Shown: positions 48,121-56,647 of the stretch, piece by piece | Layout: each line of letters begins with the position of its first letter | Numbering within the stretch: position 1 is the stretch's first letter | From: Duganella sp. | GTDB lineage: Bacteria; Pseudomonadota; Gammaproteobacteria; Burkholderiales; Burkholderiaceae_D | Reading direction: 5' to 3' | Assembly (NCBI GenBank): GCA_026225475.1 | Contig: JAMFSU010000152.1 | Location: 61,468-125,467, forward strand | Length of the DNA stretch: 64,000 bases | The notes under the pieces: model-generated | Told to the model about the DNA's origin: nothing | The model's database searches: none | What the model saw: the letters and a program-made list of their open reading frames with translations, nothing else | Position numbers and translations under genes: made by a program

Positions 48121-49395
48121 TCAGAGTGTCACTAGCATGGCAACCACCGCAATGGCCATCATCAACGCTGCCAGCCAGCCCAAAATGCGCAGCCTGCGCT
48201 TGATCACAAACTTGCCCATGACATCGGCGCGCGAAGCCATCAGCATCATCACTATCATGATCGGTACCGAAATCACGCCATTGACGACCGCGCTCCAGTA
48301 CAAGGCCTTGATGGGATCAATGGCACTGAAAACCAGGCCTGTACCGACCACCGTCGACACAATGATGACCGAATAAAAAGCCTTGGCGGCATTCAGTTTG
48401 CTGTCGAGGCTATTCTTCCAGCCGAAGGTGCCCGCCATGGCGTAAGCAGATGCGCCAGCCAACACCGGAATGGCAAGCAGGCCGGTGCCAATGATCCCGG
48501 CGCTGAAAAGAACGAAGGCAAACTCACCGGCGATCGGGCGCAACGCCGTTGCTGCCTGCGCTGAGGTCTGTATGTCGTGCAGCCCATGCAGATTGAGCGT
48601 GACCGCCGCGGTGAGAATGATCGAGAAGGCGACCAGATTCGAAAATCCCATGCCGATATAAGTATCCAACTTGATCCGGCGCAAATTGGCTCTGGCCTGC
48701 TGTGGTGCCTGGATCAAGGGCAATGCGCCCGGTGTCGCGAGTTGCTCCTCCACTTCCTGCGAAGCCTGCCAGAAAAATAAATACGGACTAATGGTGGTAC
48801 CAAACACTGCGACGACGGTGGTGATGTACTCCGTCTTCCATGATAAATGCGGTATGAATGTACGCATGGCGACTTCCGTCCATGGCACATGCACTACCAA
48901 GGCTGTCGCCATATAGGCAAGCAAGGCAAGTGTCAGCCATTTGAGAATACGGACATACCGTTTATAGGCCAGAAACACCTGCAACAGTAGCGATAGCAAT
49001 CCGAATCCAACGGCATATAGCTGGCTAGGACCGCCAACGATAAGATGCAAGGCATCGCCCATGGCCGAGACGTCGGCCGCGATATTAATCGTATTGGCCA
49101 GCAATAGCAGCGCAATGACCGCATACAAAAGCCACTTGGGATAATGCAGGCGAATATTGGTGGCAAGACCGTGGCCGGTCACCCGGCCAATGCGGGCGCT
49201 AACGATCTGGATACCGACCATCAGCGGATAAGTAAACAACACCGTCCACAACATGTTGAAACCGAATTGCGCGCCGGCCTGCGAGTATGTTGCAATGCCA
49301 CTGGGGTCATCGTCGGCGGCACCGGTGATCAAACCGGGTCCCAACTTGCTTAGTAAGGAAACACCCACTTCTTGTTCTTCGCCCACTTTATCCAT
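48121..49395 (-). CDS. Nramp-like divalent metal transporter with altered metal-site motifs
   Basis: A 424-residue protein with about 11 helices, of the Nramp superfamily. The first helix has GPGLITGAADDDPSGIATYSQ, with DPSG where true Nramp has DPGN. Helix six reads GTTISPYLFFWQ where Nramp has MPHN. Both metal-coordinating motifs differ, so manganese or iron transport cannot be assumed. The start MDKVGEEQE at 49395 is preferred over a TTG at 49446. Beyond its TGA the same frame stays open for 29 codons, to 48031. Confidence 0.88.
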   Translation of the reverse strand: MDKVGEEQEVGVSLLSKLGPGLITGAADDDPSGIATYSQAGAQFGFNMLWTVLFTYPLMVGIQIVSARIGRVTGHGLATNIRLHYPKWLLYAVIALLLLANTINIAADVSAMGDALHLIVGGPSQLYAVGFGLLSLLLQVFLAYKRYVRILKWLTLALLAYMATALVVHVPWTEVAMRTFIPHLSWKTEYITTVVAVFGTTISPYLFFWQASQEVEEQLATPGALPLIQAPQQARANLRRIKLDTYIGMGFSNLVAFSIILTAAVTLNLHGLHDIQTSAQAATALRPIAGEFAFVLFSAGIIGTGLLAIPVLAGASAYAMAGTFGWKNSLDSKLNAAKAFYSVIIVSTVVGTGLVFSAIDPIKALYWSAVVNGVISVPIMIVMMLMASRADVMGKFVIKRRLRILGWLAALMMAIAVVAMLVTL

Positions 49396-49800
49396 ATGCC
49401 GTCCATTTTGTTTGCCAACGCTGCCGATTGACAGGCGTTCCCGCAATTCGGTATCAGTATGCCGACGCGGCCTCTAGACTTGCACCTTGCGAGGCAGAGG
49501 CTGCCAGTGTAATTCCCACACGCCGCCCGCCAAGCAAATAGGCAAGAAATTCGTGCGTCACGTGTCAATGACTTGAGCATACACGGTCCTGCGTCATGCG
49601 CAGCTAATGCAATTGCCCTTCGTCAAGTGCGCCTGGGCACCGTAATCCGTTCAGGAACTCCCTCCCCAGCGCGGACCACTCATGGCAAATCCACCGCGTC
49701 CATGCGTCTGCCACCGGCATCGCATACGCGGCTCCCACGCTTTCGGCGAGATCGCCAAAGAATGCGAGGTCCCGACCAACGCACACGATTGCCATGAAAA
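49396..49800. other. Intergenic region between the Nramp-like gene and the giant ORF
   Basis: About 405 bases. It contains a hrp-box-like element at 49654-49682 reading toward the giant ORF. I see no coding sequence; the short frames here are not coding-like. Confidence 0.5.
49654..49682 (+). promoter_or_regulatory. hrp-box-like promoter (HrpL sigma type)
   Basis: GGAACT at 49654-49659, a 16-base spacer and CCACTCA at 49676-49682 match the HrpL consensus GGAACC-N15/16-CCACNNA in all but one base. It lies about 120 bases before the ATG of the 1510-residue ORF on the same strand. HrpL promoters drive type III secretion effector genes. No T3SS or hrpL gene is visible in this window, so recognition is inference. 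Confidence 0.55.
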
Positions 49801-52800
49801 ATGTTATCCACTGTCTTCCAAAACCAACTAGAAAAACATGCAAGTTTCATTTCTGAGGTCCAAAATTCATCACTCAAGCGCGCCCAAGAGGCGAGCAACA
49901 GGTTCAGCTATACCCTCGGCAGTAAATTCACAGAGTACAGAGAAAAAGGCGATGACCACGCGGCATGGGTTCGCACGTATTGCAATCTGACGCAATCCAA
50001 GAACGGTCTGAAGCTGCTTATTAACGATGCCGATGCTGAGCTTGCATCGACGTATCGGCAACATGCTCAGCACGAATATAACGCGCAACAGATCAATGCT
50101 CGCCTGGACACGTTTCCCGCGATTCAGGCGAATCCTGAGGTTTGTCGTTTTCTCTATGAAAAAATGGATGCCGCGGTTGCTCTGGTCGCAGCCAGAAAAA
50201 GCAGCGGCGTCCGAGAGCTCAATTCTGAACTCCAGGGACTTCGCGACGAAAAAAAGGATTGTGAGAAAAATCTGCTCCGCGCCCGCACCAAACTGACCGA
50301 TCTTGAAAACCGGAAAGAAAGCGGCGGCAGCAAGGATAACGTCAAGTCGAAAAGCAGGAGCCAGCGCGACCGTCGGGAGCCGCGAGTGGCGCCGTCCACT
50401 TACAAGGAAAGAAAGGCGCAACGCGCCAAGGTGGCAGAACTGGAGGGCGACATTCAATTGCTTGATACCTCGATTACCGATACCGAACGCCGAATCGATG
50501 CAAAAAATGCCGCTCTGGCGCCGCAACAGACGGCCATCGACGACCTGACCGACAAGATCAGAACAGCCACGCTCTCCGAAGAAGACGAACGCACCATCCT
50601 GCCATTGCTGAAACAATTGGACGAAGCCCACAAGGGTCGCGACGAACTGCAATTCCTCCTCAGCCAAAACCGCATTCAACCTTACCTGCAAGCGACTGGT
50701 CAAGTTGTCCTATCATACGGTCAACATAGTGCAGAACAATTAACGTATTTATTGGGACAGGTACGTACTGAGCTGAACAAAACTGAAGAGCTTCTTCGTG
50801 ATGAGTTCAAACGATGCAAGATCAGCGGTAGAAAGAAACCAGCGGAAACAATAAGGACCAGACTCAACGCCATAAAAAATTGGTTCGACGTGCCGTCAAT
50901 GCAAGGTAACAACAATACACCAATGCTTCCTGCGGCATCCGAAGGAGCCGATCTGGCTGCGTTGGCGTTGCAACGCTTTGCGCGGGATCAGGTGTTTAAA
51001 CCAGAACAAGCCGCCGAGGAATCGGCATCAACAGAAGAAGCGAGCGGCGACTCGGACCAAGCCAGGTCAGCCACCGTGGCCAGCGTCGACGACGCTCCCG
51101 TGCTGGACAAAGGCAAAGGCATTGCCACCCCCTCACCGGCGGCCGACAAGACGCCTGCACCACCAATACTACAAACGACTCAGGCCGCATCAAACACAGC
51201 ACCGTCGCGCACCGCTGTTGACATCAACGTCGCAGCATCAGATCACCGCCGTGCCACGGTGGAGCAAGCCGAGGACAGTGATACCGATGGCAGCGATGAC
51301 GACAAAGCCGTCTCGATGCCATCCAGATCCGTTGGTCTGCTCCCCCAAGCAACGAGAAGTGATGCCGAGGACAGCGATGACGACGAAGAGGAAAGTCCGC
51401 CCTTGCCGCGCGACACTGCCCCGGCGTCCCACAAACGCACCGCATGGGTTGCGGAAGCTGACGAAAGCGAGACAAGTGACCACGAGGAGGTTTCTGACCT
51501 GCGCACAAAACCTGTTGCATTGATCACGCAAGCCGGAGACCACAATGCTGATGACAGCGAAGATGACCGCGACGCCAAGGTGACTTTCGTTGTCGCCCCG
51601 CAGCAAGATGCGCTTGCCGCTCAGTTGCATTCCAGCGACGCCAAAGCAGTCGTCGATCTGACAAAACAACTGGTCATTGTTCCTCGTCCAATGGCAACGC
51701 CAGCAACCTCGCCGGTTACGAGCAAGAACGTCGTCATCGAAGAAGAAAATAGCGCAATACCGCTGGCATCGGAAGAAAATCCCGTCTACACCAGCAGCTA
51801 CCACTTCGGTACGGAAGATGTTGACTCAGTACAGCGCAGCTGGCCGAAAGAACATGTGCACCGGCCACCCGAGATGGACTTCGATGATGAGGAGGACGTC
51901 ACCGCTGCTTATGTAAGGACCAGCCCTCTGCTGCTGAGCGATCAACCCTACAAGGAGGAAGAGCCGTCCTTCCATCCGGAAACCACAACAAAACCTCGTT
52001 CCAGTGCCTACACGTACAGTGCAGCGCAGCTTCGCCAGCAACAAGAAAATATTGATCCGTCCAAGCTTGCCTCCGCGCCTACAGCGCAGGCGCAATCTTC
52101 ACAACGCTCCTCCGGCTACACCTTCAGCGCGAAAGAAATCCATCAAGATGAACTGCCCAAGGTCTCTCGCAGCAGCACCATGCCAGAGATGAATGCCCAC
52201 ACCGACAAAGATCATGGACCTTTGCCACGCCGCGCAACCGAACCAACGCCATCGCGCACGTCCGGTGCTGGAAATACGACTTTCTCAGGTGCACGAGAAG
52301 CGGGAAATTTCAAGAACGAGAAACCCAAAGTAAGGCCCCACTATCGCCAGCACGTCAATGAAGAATTGCCGACCGGCCGCGCCAACATGCCGAACGTTGC
52401 GGCCCCGCAAGAGCTGCGCAGGCCAGACATTTGGAGCATAGAATTTCACCACCTGCCACCGGCCATGCAAATCGCACTGGACATTGCCGTGCGCAACCAC
52501 GCGACCTGGACCACGATCTGGCATGAAAACCTGCTGCTGCCCGGCTCCCGTTATTTCAAAACCTATTATCTGGTCAAGGAAAACCTTGACCGCGATTTGA
52601 GGTTCGATCTTTCACCACAACCGACGGGCAGTCTGCTCATGCATACCGTCAAGAAAGGCGTTAACCGTTGTCATGTATTGGAAATATTGCCGCCGCTGGT
52701 AACCTACGCGCCGCCTCCGGCATTCTCTCCAGGCTTAGGGGGTTATGGCACAGGCTTTGCACAGCAACACGCGCCGATGTCCGGTTTCGGGGCAAATACT

Positions 52801-54333
52801 GGATTTAACCAAGAAGTGCCGCAAGCGTTCGACCGGGAACCGGGAGCTGATCTCGAGGATAGTTTGCCGTCTAGTTTTTACAGCACCGACCCCTTGTCAC
52901 CGCGTTATGGCGGCAACCGCACGGGAGTCAGATCTAACGCACGGACGACTGGTCCCGCCCAGCAAGAGGCTGGCAATTTCATTCCCGAATCTGATTTCTT
53001 CCGCGGTGCAAAAACCAAGCGCGCAACTACCGAGGAAACCGCAGACGCGGTACCTCCACACAACACCCAACGCCGCGCACCGCCAGAACCGCAAGCCGAA
53101 CAACACGAGCAAAAGAAGACCCGCGTCCCGGAAAGCAATGAAGATTTCTGGACATATCAAGCCAAACGTAAGAGCGGCCCCAGAACCAATGCATCACCAA
53201 GTCAACGCAACGACCGAGCTACCAGTGCCGCAGCCTTCGCGGCTGAACCTATCATCCACGCCGAACCGGTTGCATTCGAAGTGGCGCCGATCAAAATGCG
53301 CAACAAGGACAACAAGCGTATTCCCCCCATCGATCTGCTTGGAACCGACGTCTTCGAGGTAGCCAAAAACAACTACGTCGCGGGTGTCAATAAAATGTAT
53401 AAAGATCAGCGATTACCAGTGCCCAGCCGAATTCCGATTCCAGAGGATGAATTGCTGCGCGAAGTCGATAGAATCGTGAACGACAATGGTGAGATGGGAA
53501 AGCTGAAGTCTACACACGCACGCGCAACCCTGGCCAATGCCAAGCAGGTTATTGAGGATCTCCAGAAGAACGGTTTTGACCTGGCGATGTTGAGCGATTT
53601 CATGGAAGATCTGGGTTACTCCTGGAACAATACGCAGGACGGAAGCCGACCGGCCGCGCTTTCCGCAGCGTTTGCGTCGCATGGTGATCGCCAGGTGGCA
53701 CAAGAGTTGCGCCAAAATCGCCGCGCCTACGAGAGCATGGATGCGCCAACCCGCACTGCGGCGTTGCAGAAAGTGCGCGATGATCTTCTGGCATCGGATG
53801 CCGATCTATACAAGACCTATCTGAACCAAAAATATCAGGACGTCTTCAGCTACGACATCGCAGCCGATGCGTTCCGCCAGATGTTAGGCCGCGTCTTCTC
53901 CAAACTTGGCGGGATGGTCACCGAGATGGGAGCCACCAAGTTGATGGAGGCAGTGGCAGAGAAAAACTATACCGTGGCGCAGAAGAAATCCTTGTTGTAC
54001 AACCTGGAGCTTCAAGAGAAAACGATCAGCGAAGCAAGCATCGCCCGGGTTCCTGGTTTCAAGCAAATCTTCGACGCTCGGGTGGGGGAAAACCTCAGCG
54101 AACTTGAGGCCAAGGAACCGGCCAAGTTCGCCACGCCTGAAATGCGCGCAGCGCAACGCGACAATCTGCGTAACGAACTCATGGGCAAGGAAGGCCGCGA
54201 GCTGCATGAGGCTTATCTGCTTGCGGGTGAACATCGCGCCGTCCTGCAACCGATCAAACAGGTGGTTGCAGACAAAACCTGGCACAAAGTAATTGATAAC
54301 GTCATTGGTAAACTGGCCGCAGAAAAATCATGA
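49801..54333 (+). CDS. Giant 1510-residue protein, candidate type III secreted effector
   Basis: Unrecognised. No signal peptide or membrane helix. Layout: helical, charged N-terminus with coiled-coil potential (about 1-290); a Ser/Ala/acidic disordered part (about 380-870) with three degenerate repeats (SVGLLPQATRSDAEDSDDD near 510 and PVALITQAGDHNADDSEDD near 571 are clearest) and the pair RSSAYTYSAAQLRQ (733) / RSSGYTFSAKEIHQ (769); a compact module (about 874-963) beginning RRPDIWSIEFHHLPP; a Pro/Gly linker; and a helical C-terminal domain (about 1160-1510). The ATG at 49801 has no ribosome binding site, so the start is uncertain. The hrp-box-like element and the coupled small downstream gene suggest a secreted effector with a chaperone. 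Confidence 0.65.
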   Translation: MLSTVFQNQLEKHASFISEVQNSSLKRAQEASNRFSYTLGSKFTEYREKGDDHAAWVRTYCNLTQSKNGLKLLINDADAELASTYRQHAQHEYNAQQINARLDTFPAIQANPEVCRFLYEKMDAAVALVAARKSSGVRELNSELQGLRDEKKDCEKNLLRARTKLTDLENRKESGGSKDNVKSKSRSQRDRREPRVAPSTYKERKAQRAKVAELEGDIQLLDTSITDTERRIDAKNAALAPQQTAIDDLTDKIRTATLSEEDERTILPLLKQLDEAHKGRDELQFLLSQNRIQPYLQATGQVVLSYGQHSAEQLTYLLGQVRTELNKTEELLRDEFKRCKISGRKKPAETIRTRLNAIKNWFDVPSMQGNNNTPMLPAASEGADLAALALQRFARDQVFKPEQAAEESASTEEASGDSDQARSATVASVDDAPVLDKGKGIATPSPAADKTPAPPILQTTQAASNTAPSRTAVDINVAASDHRRATVEQAEDSDTDGSDDDKAVSMPSRSVGLLPQATRSDAEDSDDDEEESPPLPRDTAPASHKRTAWVAEADESETSDHEEVSDLRTKPVALITQAGDHNADDSEDDRDAKVTFVVAPQQDALAAQLHSSDAKAVVDLTKQLVIVPRPMATPATSPVTSKNVVIEEENSAIPLASEENPVYTSSYHFGTEDVDSVQRSWPKEHVHRPPEMDFDDEEDVTAAYVRTSPLLLSDQPYKEEEPSFHPETTTKPRSSAYTYSAAQLRQQQENIDPSKLASAPTAQAQSSQRSSGYTFSAKEIHQDELPKVSRSSTMPEMNAHTDKDHGPLPRRATEPTPSRTSGAGNTTFSGAREAGNFKNEKPKVRPHYRQHVNEELPTGRANMPNVAAPQELRRPDIWSIEFHHLPPAMQIALDIAVRNHATWTTIWHENLLLPGSRYFKTYYLVKENLDRDLRFDLSPQPTGSLLMHTVKKGVNRCHVLEILPPLVTYAPPPAFSPGLGGYGTGFAQQHAPMSGFGANTGFNQEVPQAFDREPGADLEDSLPSSFYSTDPLSPRYGGNRTGVRSNARTTGPAQQEAGNFIPESDFFRGAKTKRATTEETADAVPPHNTQRRAPPEPQAEQHEQKKTRVPESNEDFWTYQAKRKSGPRTNASPSQRNDRATSAAAFAAEPIIHAEPVAFEVAPIKMRNKDNKRIPPIDLLGTDVFEVAKNNYVAGVNKMYKDQRLPVPSRIPIPEDELLREVDRIVNDNGEMGKLKSTHARATLANAKQVIEDLQKNGFDLAMLSDFMEDLGYSWNNTQDGSRPAALSAAFASHGDRQVAQELRQNRRAYESMDAPTRTAALQKVRDDLLASDADLYKTYLNQKYQDVFSYDIAADAFRQMLGRVFSKLGGMVTEMGATKLMEAVAEKNYTVAQKKSLLYNLELQEKTISEASIARVPGFKQIFDARVGENLSELEAKEPAKFATPEMRAAQRDNLRNELMGKEGRELHEAYLLAGEHRAVLQPIKQVVADKTWHKVIDNVIGKLAAEKS
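51241..51580 (+). repeat. Acidic degenerate repeats in the giant ORF
   Basis: Encodes residues about 481-593, in which an aliphatic-Gln/Ala stretch followed by clustered Asp/Ser/Glu recurs about three times. The DNA shows matching runs of gac/gat/gag codons. The units differ enough that this is an old duplication, not a fresh tandem repeat. Confidence 0.6.
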
Positions 54334-54821
54334 AAAATAGCACCAACACGCCTCAGCACATAACCAAAAACCAACCCGATAACGCCGTCAACGCCGCGCA
54401 GACAGCGGCAGAAAACACTGCATTGGCAGCGGCCTTGCGTGGCATGCCGGACGATCCGGTGTCACGCAATCTGCTGACCGGATGGCAAGCAACCGCAGCG
54501 GATGCAATCGAGGCACTGATCCGCAAGGTTGCCGCCCAACTGACTGCCGATGCCCTCACCGCATCATGCACTTCAGGCACATCATCAGACGGCTACAACG
54601 TTTTTCAGGCAGCAACCCGAGCGCGGCGACAGGAAGCGATCGCACGCGAATGCCGGACCCTGGCTGAAAACATTGTTTTTTCGTCGTTATGTCATTTAAG
54701 CGATCCACACTGGGACCCACTGGTGCCAGCCTTGCCCGCAGCAAGCACGGCGCCACCAGATAACCTCATGACAACATTGCTGGACATGACGCAGGAACAA
54801 GCCCAGCTCCCAACCAATTGA
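54330..54821 (+). CDS. Small acidic partner of the giant ORF, possible chaperone
   Basis: A 163-residue protein, net acidic (about 16 Asp/Glu against 11 Lys/Arg), Ala-rich and mostly helical in character, with no signal peptide. Its ATG overlaps the stop of the giant gene (ATGA), so translation is coupled. Small acidic proteins encoded next to a large effector are often type III secretion chaperones; an immunity or regulatory protein is also possible. I do not recognise the family. Confidence 0.65.
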   Translation: MKNSTNTPQHITKNQPDNAVNAAQTAAENTALAAALRGMPDDPVSRNLLTGWQATAADAIEALIRKVAAQLTADALTASCTSGTSSDGYNVFQAATRARRQEAIARECRTLAENIVFSSLCHLSDPHWDPLVPALPAASTAPPDNLMTTLLDMTQEQAQLPTN

Positions 54822-55054
54822 TCGCCTCCAGTTGAAGACCGCCCGCTTAACCACAGGTGGCCGTCGGCATGACGCATGGACTTTCTGGCTGGCATCGATT
54901 TGATTCTGAGCGGCCTTCAGGCATCGCGCCGAGGTTGCTGTCTACAATGGCAAACTTGCAAGCACAGAGTTGCCGTTTGACTACATTTGCACTCCGAGCG
55001 GCTTGTCTTTCTCACTGGAAAATGAGCAACTGCTTGCGAAGAATCGCATAAATG

Positions 55055-55074
55055 GTAATAATTCTCATTATTAC
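55055..55074. promoter_or_regulatory. Fur box upstream of the ECF sigma gene
   Basis: GTAATAAT-TCTC-ATTATTAC is a perfect eight-base inverted repeat with a four-base centre and fits the Fur consensus of ATAAT/ATTAT half-sites. It ends 17 bases before the sigma factor ATG, so iron-bound Fur would block transcription of the iron uptake operon. Confidence 0.8.
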
Positions 55075-55091
55075 AAATAGTTCATCATCCC

Positions 55092-55598
55092 ATGTCCGCC
55101 GCACAAGATGCTCAGTTGACGCAATTCTATGATGCCCATCACGACTGGCTACAGGGATGGTTGCGGCAACGCCTTGGGTGCCGCGATGATGCGGCCGACT
55201 TGACGCAAGACACCTTCATTCAAGTGGTGGTGGCGCGCAACGTTGCTCAAATCATCGAGCCGCGCGCGTTTCTAGCAACGCTGGCCAAACGCGTGATGTT
55301 CAACTTCTGGCGCCGACGCGACATCGAACGCGCCTATCTGGAAGAACTGGCCCACTTCGCCCCCACATCGGCACCGTCGCAGGAAGACCGCGCCTTGATG
55401 TTGGAAGCCTTGCAACTAATCGATACCGTGCTCGGCAAACTCAAACCGAAAGTGCGTCAAGTGTTTCTACTAAGCCAATTGCAGGAACTGACCTACCGCG
55501 AGATCAGCGAACGTCTGGATCTGCCGGTCATTACTGTACGCCGCTACATGACCGAGGCCATGCGCGCCTGCTGGCTGACGGCAGATTTTCCGCAATGA
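55092..55598 (+). CDS. ECF sigma factor, FecI type
   Basis: A 168-residue sigma-70 family protein with region 2 (DAADLTQDTFIQVVVARN) and region 4 (LSQLQELTYREISERLDLPVITVRRYM). It directs transcription of the downstream TonB receptor in response to a ferric siderophore signal passed by the FecR-like protein. It is coupled to the fecR gene by a four-base overlap and preceded by a Fur box. Confidence 0.95.
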   Translation: MSAAQDAQLTQFYDAHHDWLQGWLRQRLGCRDDAADLTQDTFIQVVVARNVAQIIEPRAFLATLAKRVMFNFWRRRDIERAYLEELAHFAPTSAPSQEDRALMLEALQLIDTVLGKLKPKVRQVFLLSQLQELTYREISERLDLPVITVRRYMTEAMRACWLTADFPQ

Positions 55599-56602
55599 GC
55601 GCACGCACCACGCGCGCTGCTGGCAAGGTACTCGATAATCCCAGCGCCGAACAGGCCATCGCATGGATGGTGTTGTTTCGCTCCGGCGAGGCGCTGCCGG
55701 AAGACTATCAACGTTTTTCCGCCTGGAGCACAGCCGATCCATCCAATGCGCAAGCCTGGGAACGCATGCAGGGAATGCTGCAGCGCTCGTTCGCACCGAT
55801 CCGCGACGTCGACGGCCGCTCGCCAGGACAAGCTGAGCTGGTCGAACGCATCGTGCTGCGACCACCGGCCTCGGCTGCTCGCCGCAAGATGCTAGGTGGC
55901 GCGTTGGCGTTTGCCGCAGTTGGCGTGGCAACTGGTTTGCTGGTCCAGCGCTCAGTACCGTTGGGCGCCTTGCGTGCTGATCTGCATACGGGAACCGGCC
56001 AGCGCCACAGCTACACTTTGCCGGACGGCAGCACATTGGTGCTCAATGCCCGTTCCGCGGTCGATATCGATTTTAGCGCTGGCGTGCGCCACGTGCGTTT
56101 GTATCAGGGTGAAGTCATCGCCACCGTCGCCCCTGATGCCACCCGCCCCTTCGTGATTGAAACAGAACATGGCACGGCGCGTGCATTGGGTACCCGTTAC
56201 CTGGTGCAACACGAAGACCATCAAACGCTGGCGCTGGTGCTGGAACACAGCATCCGGGTCAACAACGCCGGCCAGCAACAAGTACTGCAACAAGGCCAGG
56301 CAGCCTATTACAATGCCGCCGCCATCCAGCGCATCAGCGGCAATGTCATGGCGCGCGCCGCCTGGACCGATGGCATGCTGGTTGTCAACGATGAGCCCCT
56401 GGACCAAGTGGTCACCGCCCTGCGGCGCTACCGTGCCGGCTTCATCTATCTTTCTCCGGCGGCAGCACAACTGCGTGTGGTCGGCGCATTTGCGCTCGAC
56501 GATACCGATAACGTGCTGCGCTCGCTGGAACAAACCATGCCGATCAGCGTGCGCCGCTTCGGCAAGATGCTGGTATTGATTGACGTACGGACAACCTCCT
56601 GA
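55595..56602 (+). CDS. FecR-type transmembrane sensor
   Basis: Anti-sigma/activator protein of 335 residues. The N-terminal cytoplasmic part has the DUF4880 pattern (AIAWMVLFRSGEALPEDYQRF, W and E in the middle), a membrane helix follows at about residues 92-112, and the FecR periplasmic domain carries ADLHTGTGQRHSYTLPDGSTL and LYQGEVIATV. It relays binding of a siderophore by the receptor to the ECF sigma factor. Confidence 0.94.
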   Translation: MSARTTRAAGKVLDNPSAEQAIAWMVLFRSGEALPEDYQRFSAWSTADPSNAQAWERMQGMLQRSFAPIRDVDGRSPGQAELVERIVLRPPASAARRKMLGGALAFAAVGVATGLLVQRSVPLGALRADLHTGTGQRHSYTLPDGSTLVLNARSAVDIDFSAGVRHVRLYQGEVIATVAPDATRPFVIETEHGTARALGTRYLVQHEDHQTLALVLEHSIRVNNAGQQQVLQQGQAAYYNAAAIQRISGNVMARAAWTDGMLVVNDEPLDQVVTALRRYRAGFIYLSPAAAQLRVVGAFALDDTDNVLRSLEQTMPISVRRFGKMLVLIDVRTTS

Positions 56603-56647
56603 AAAACACAAATGATTTGCCATTAAAATGATCACTTGCCCATCAAC

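Noticed and set aside
51238..51804. Leftward 188-codon frame in the giant ORF
   Set aside because: It is the complement of the acidic repeats; Asp codons read backward give Val/Ile-rich text that only looks like membrane protein.
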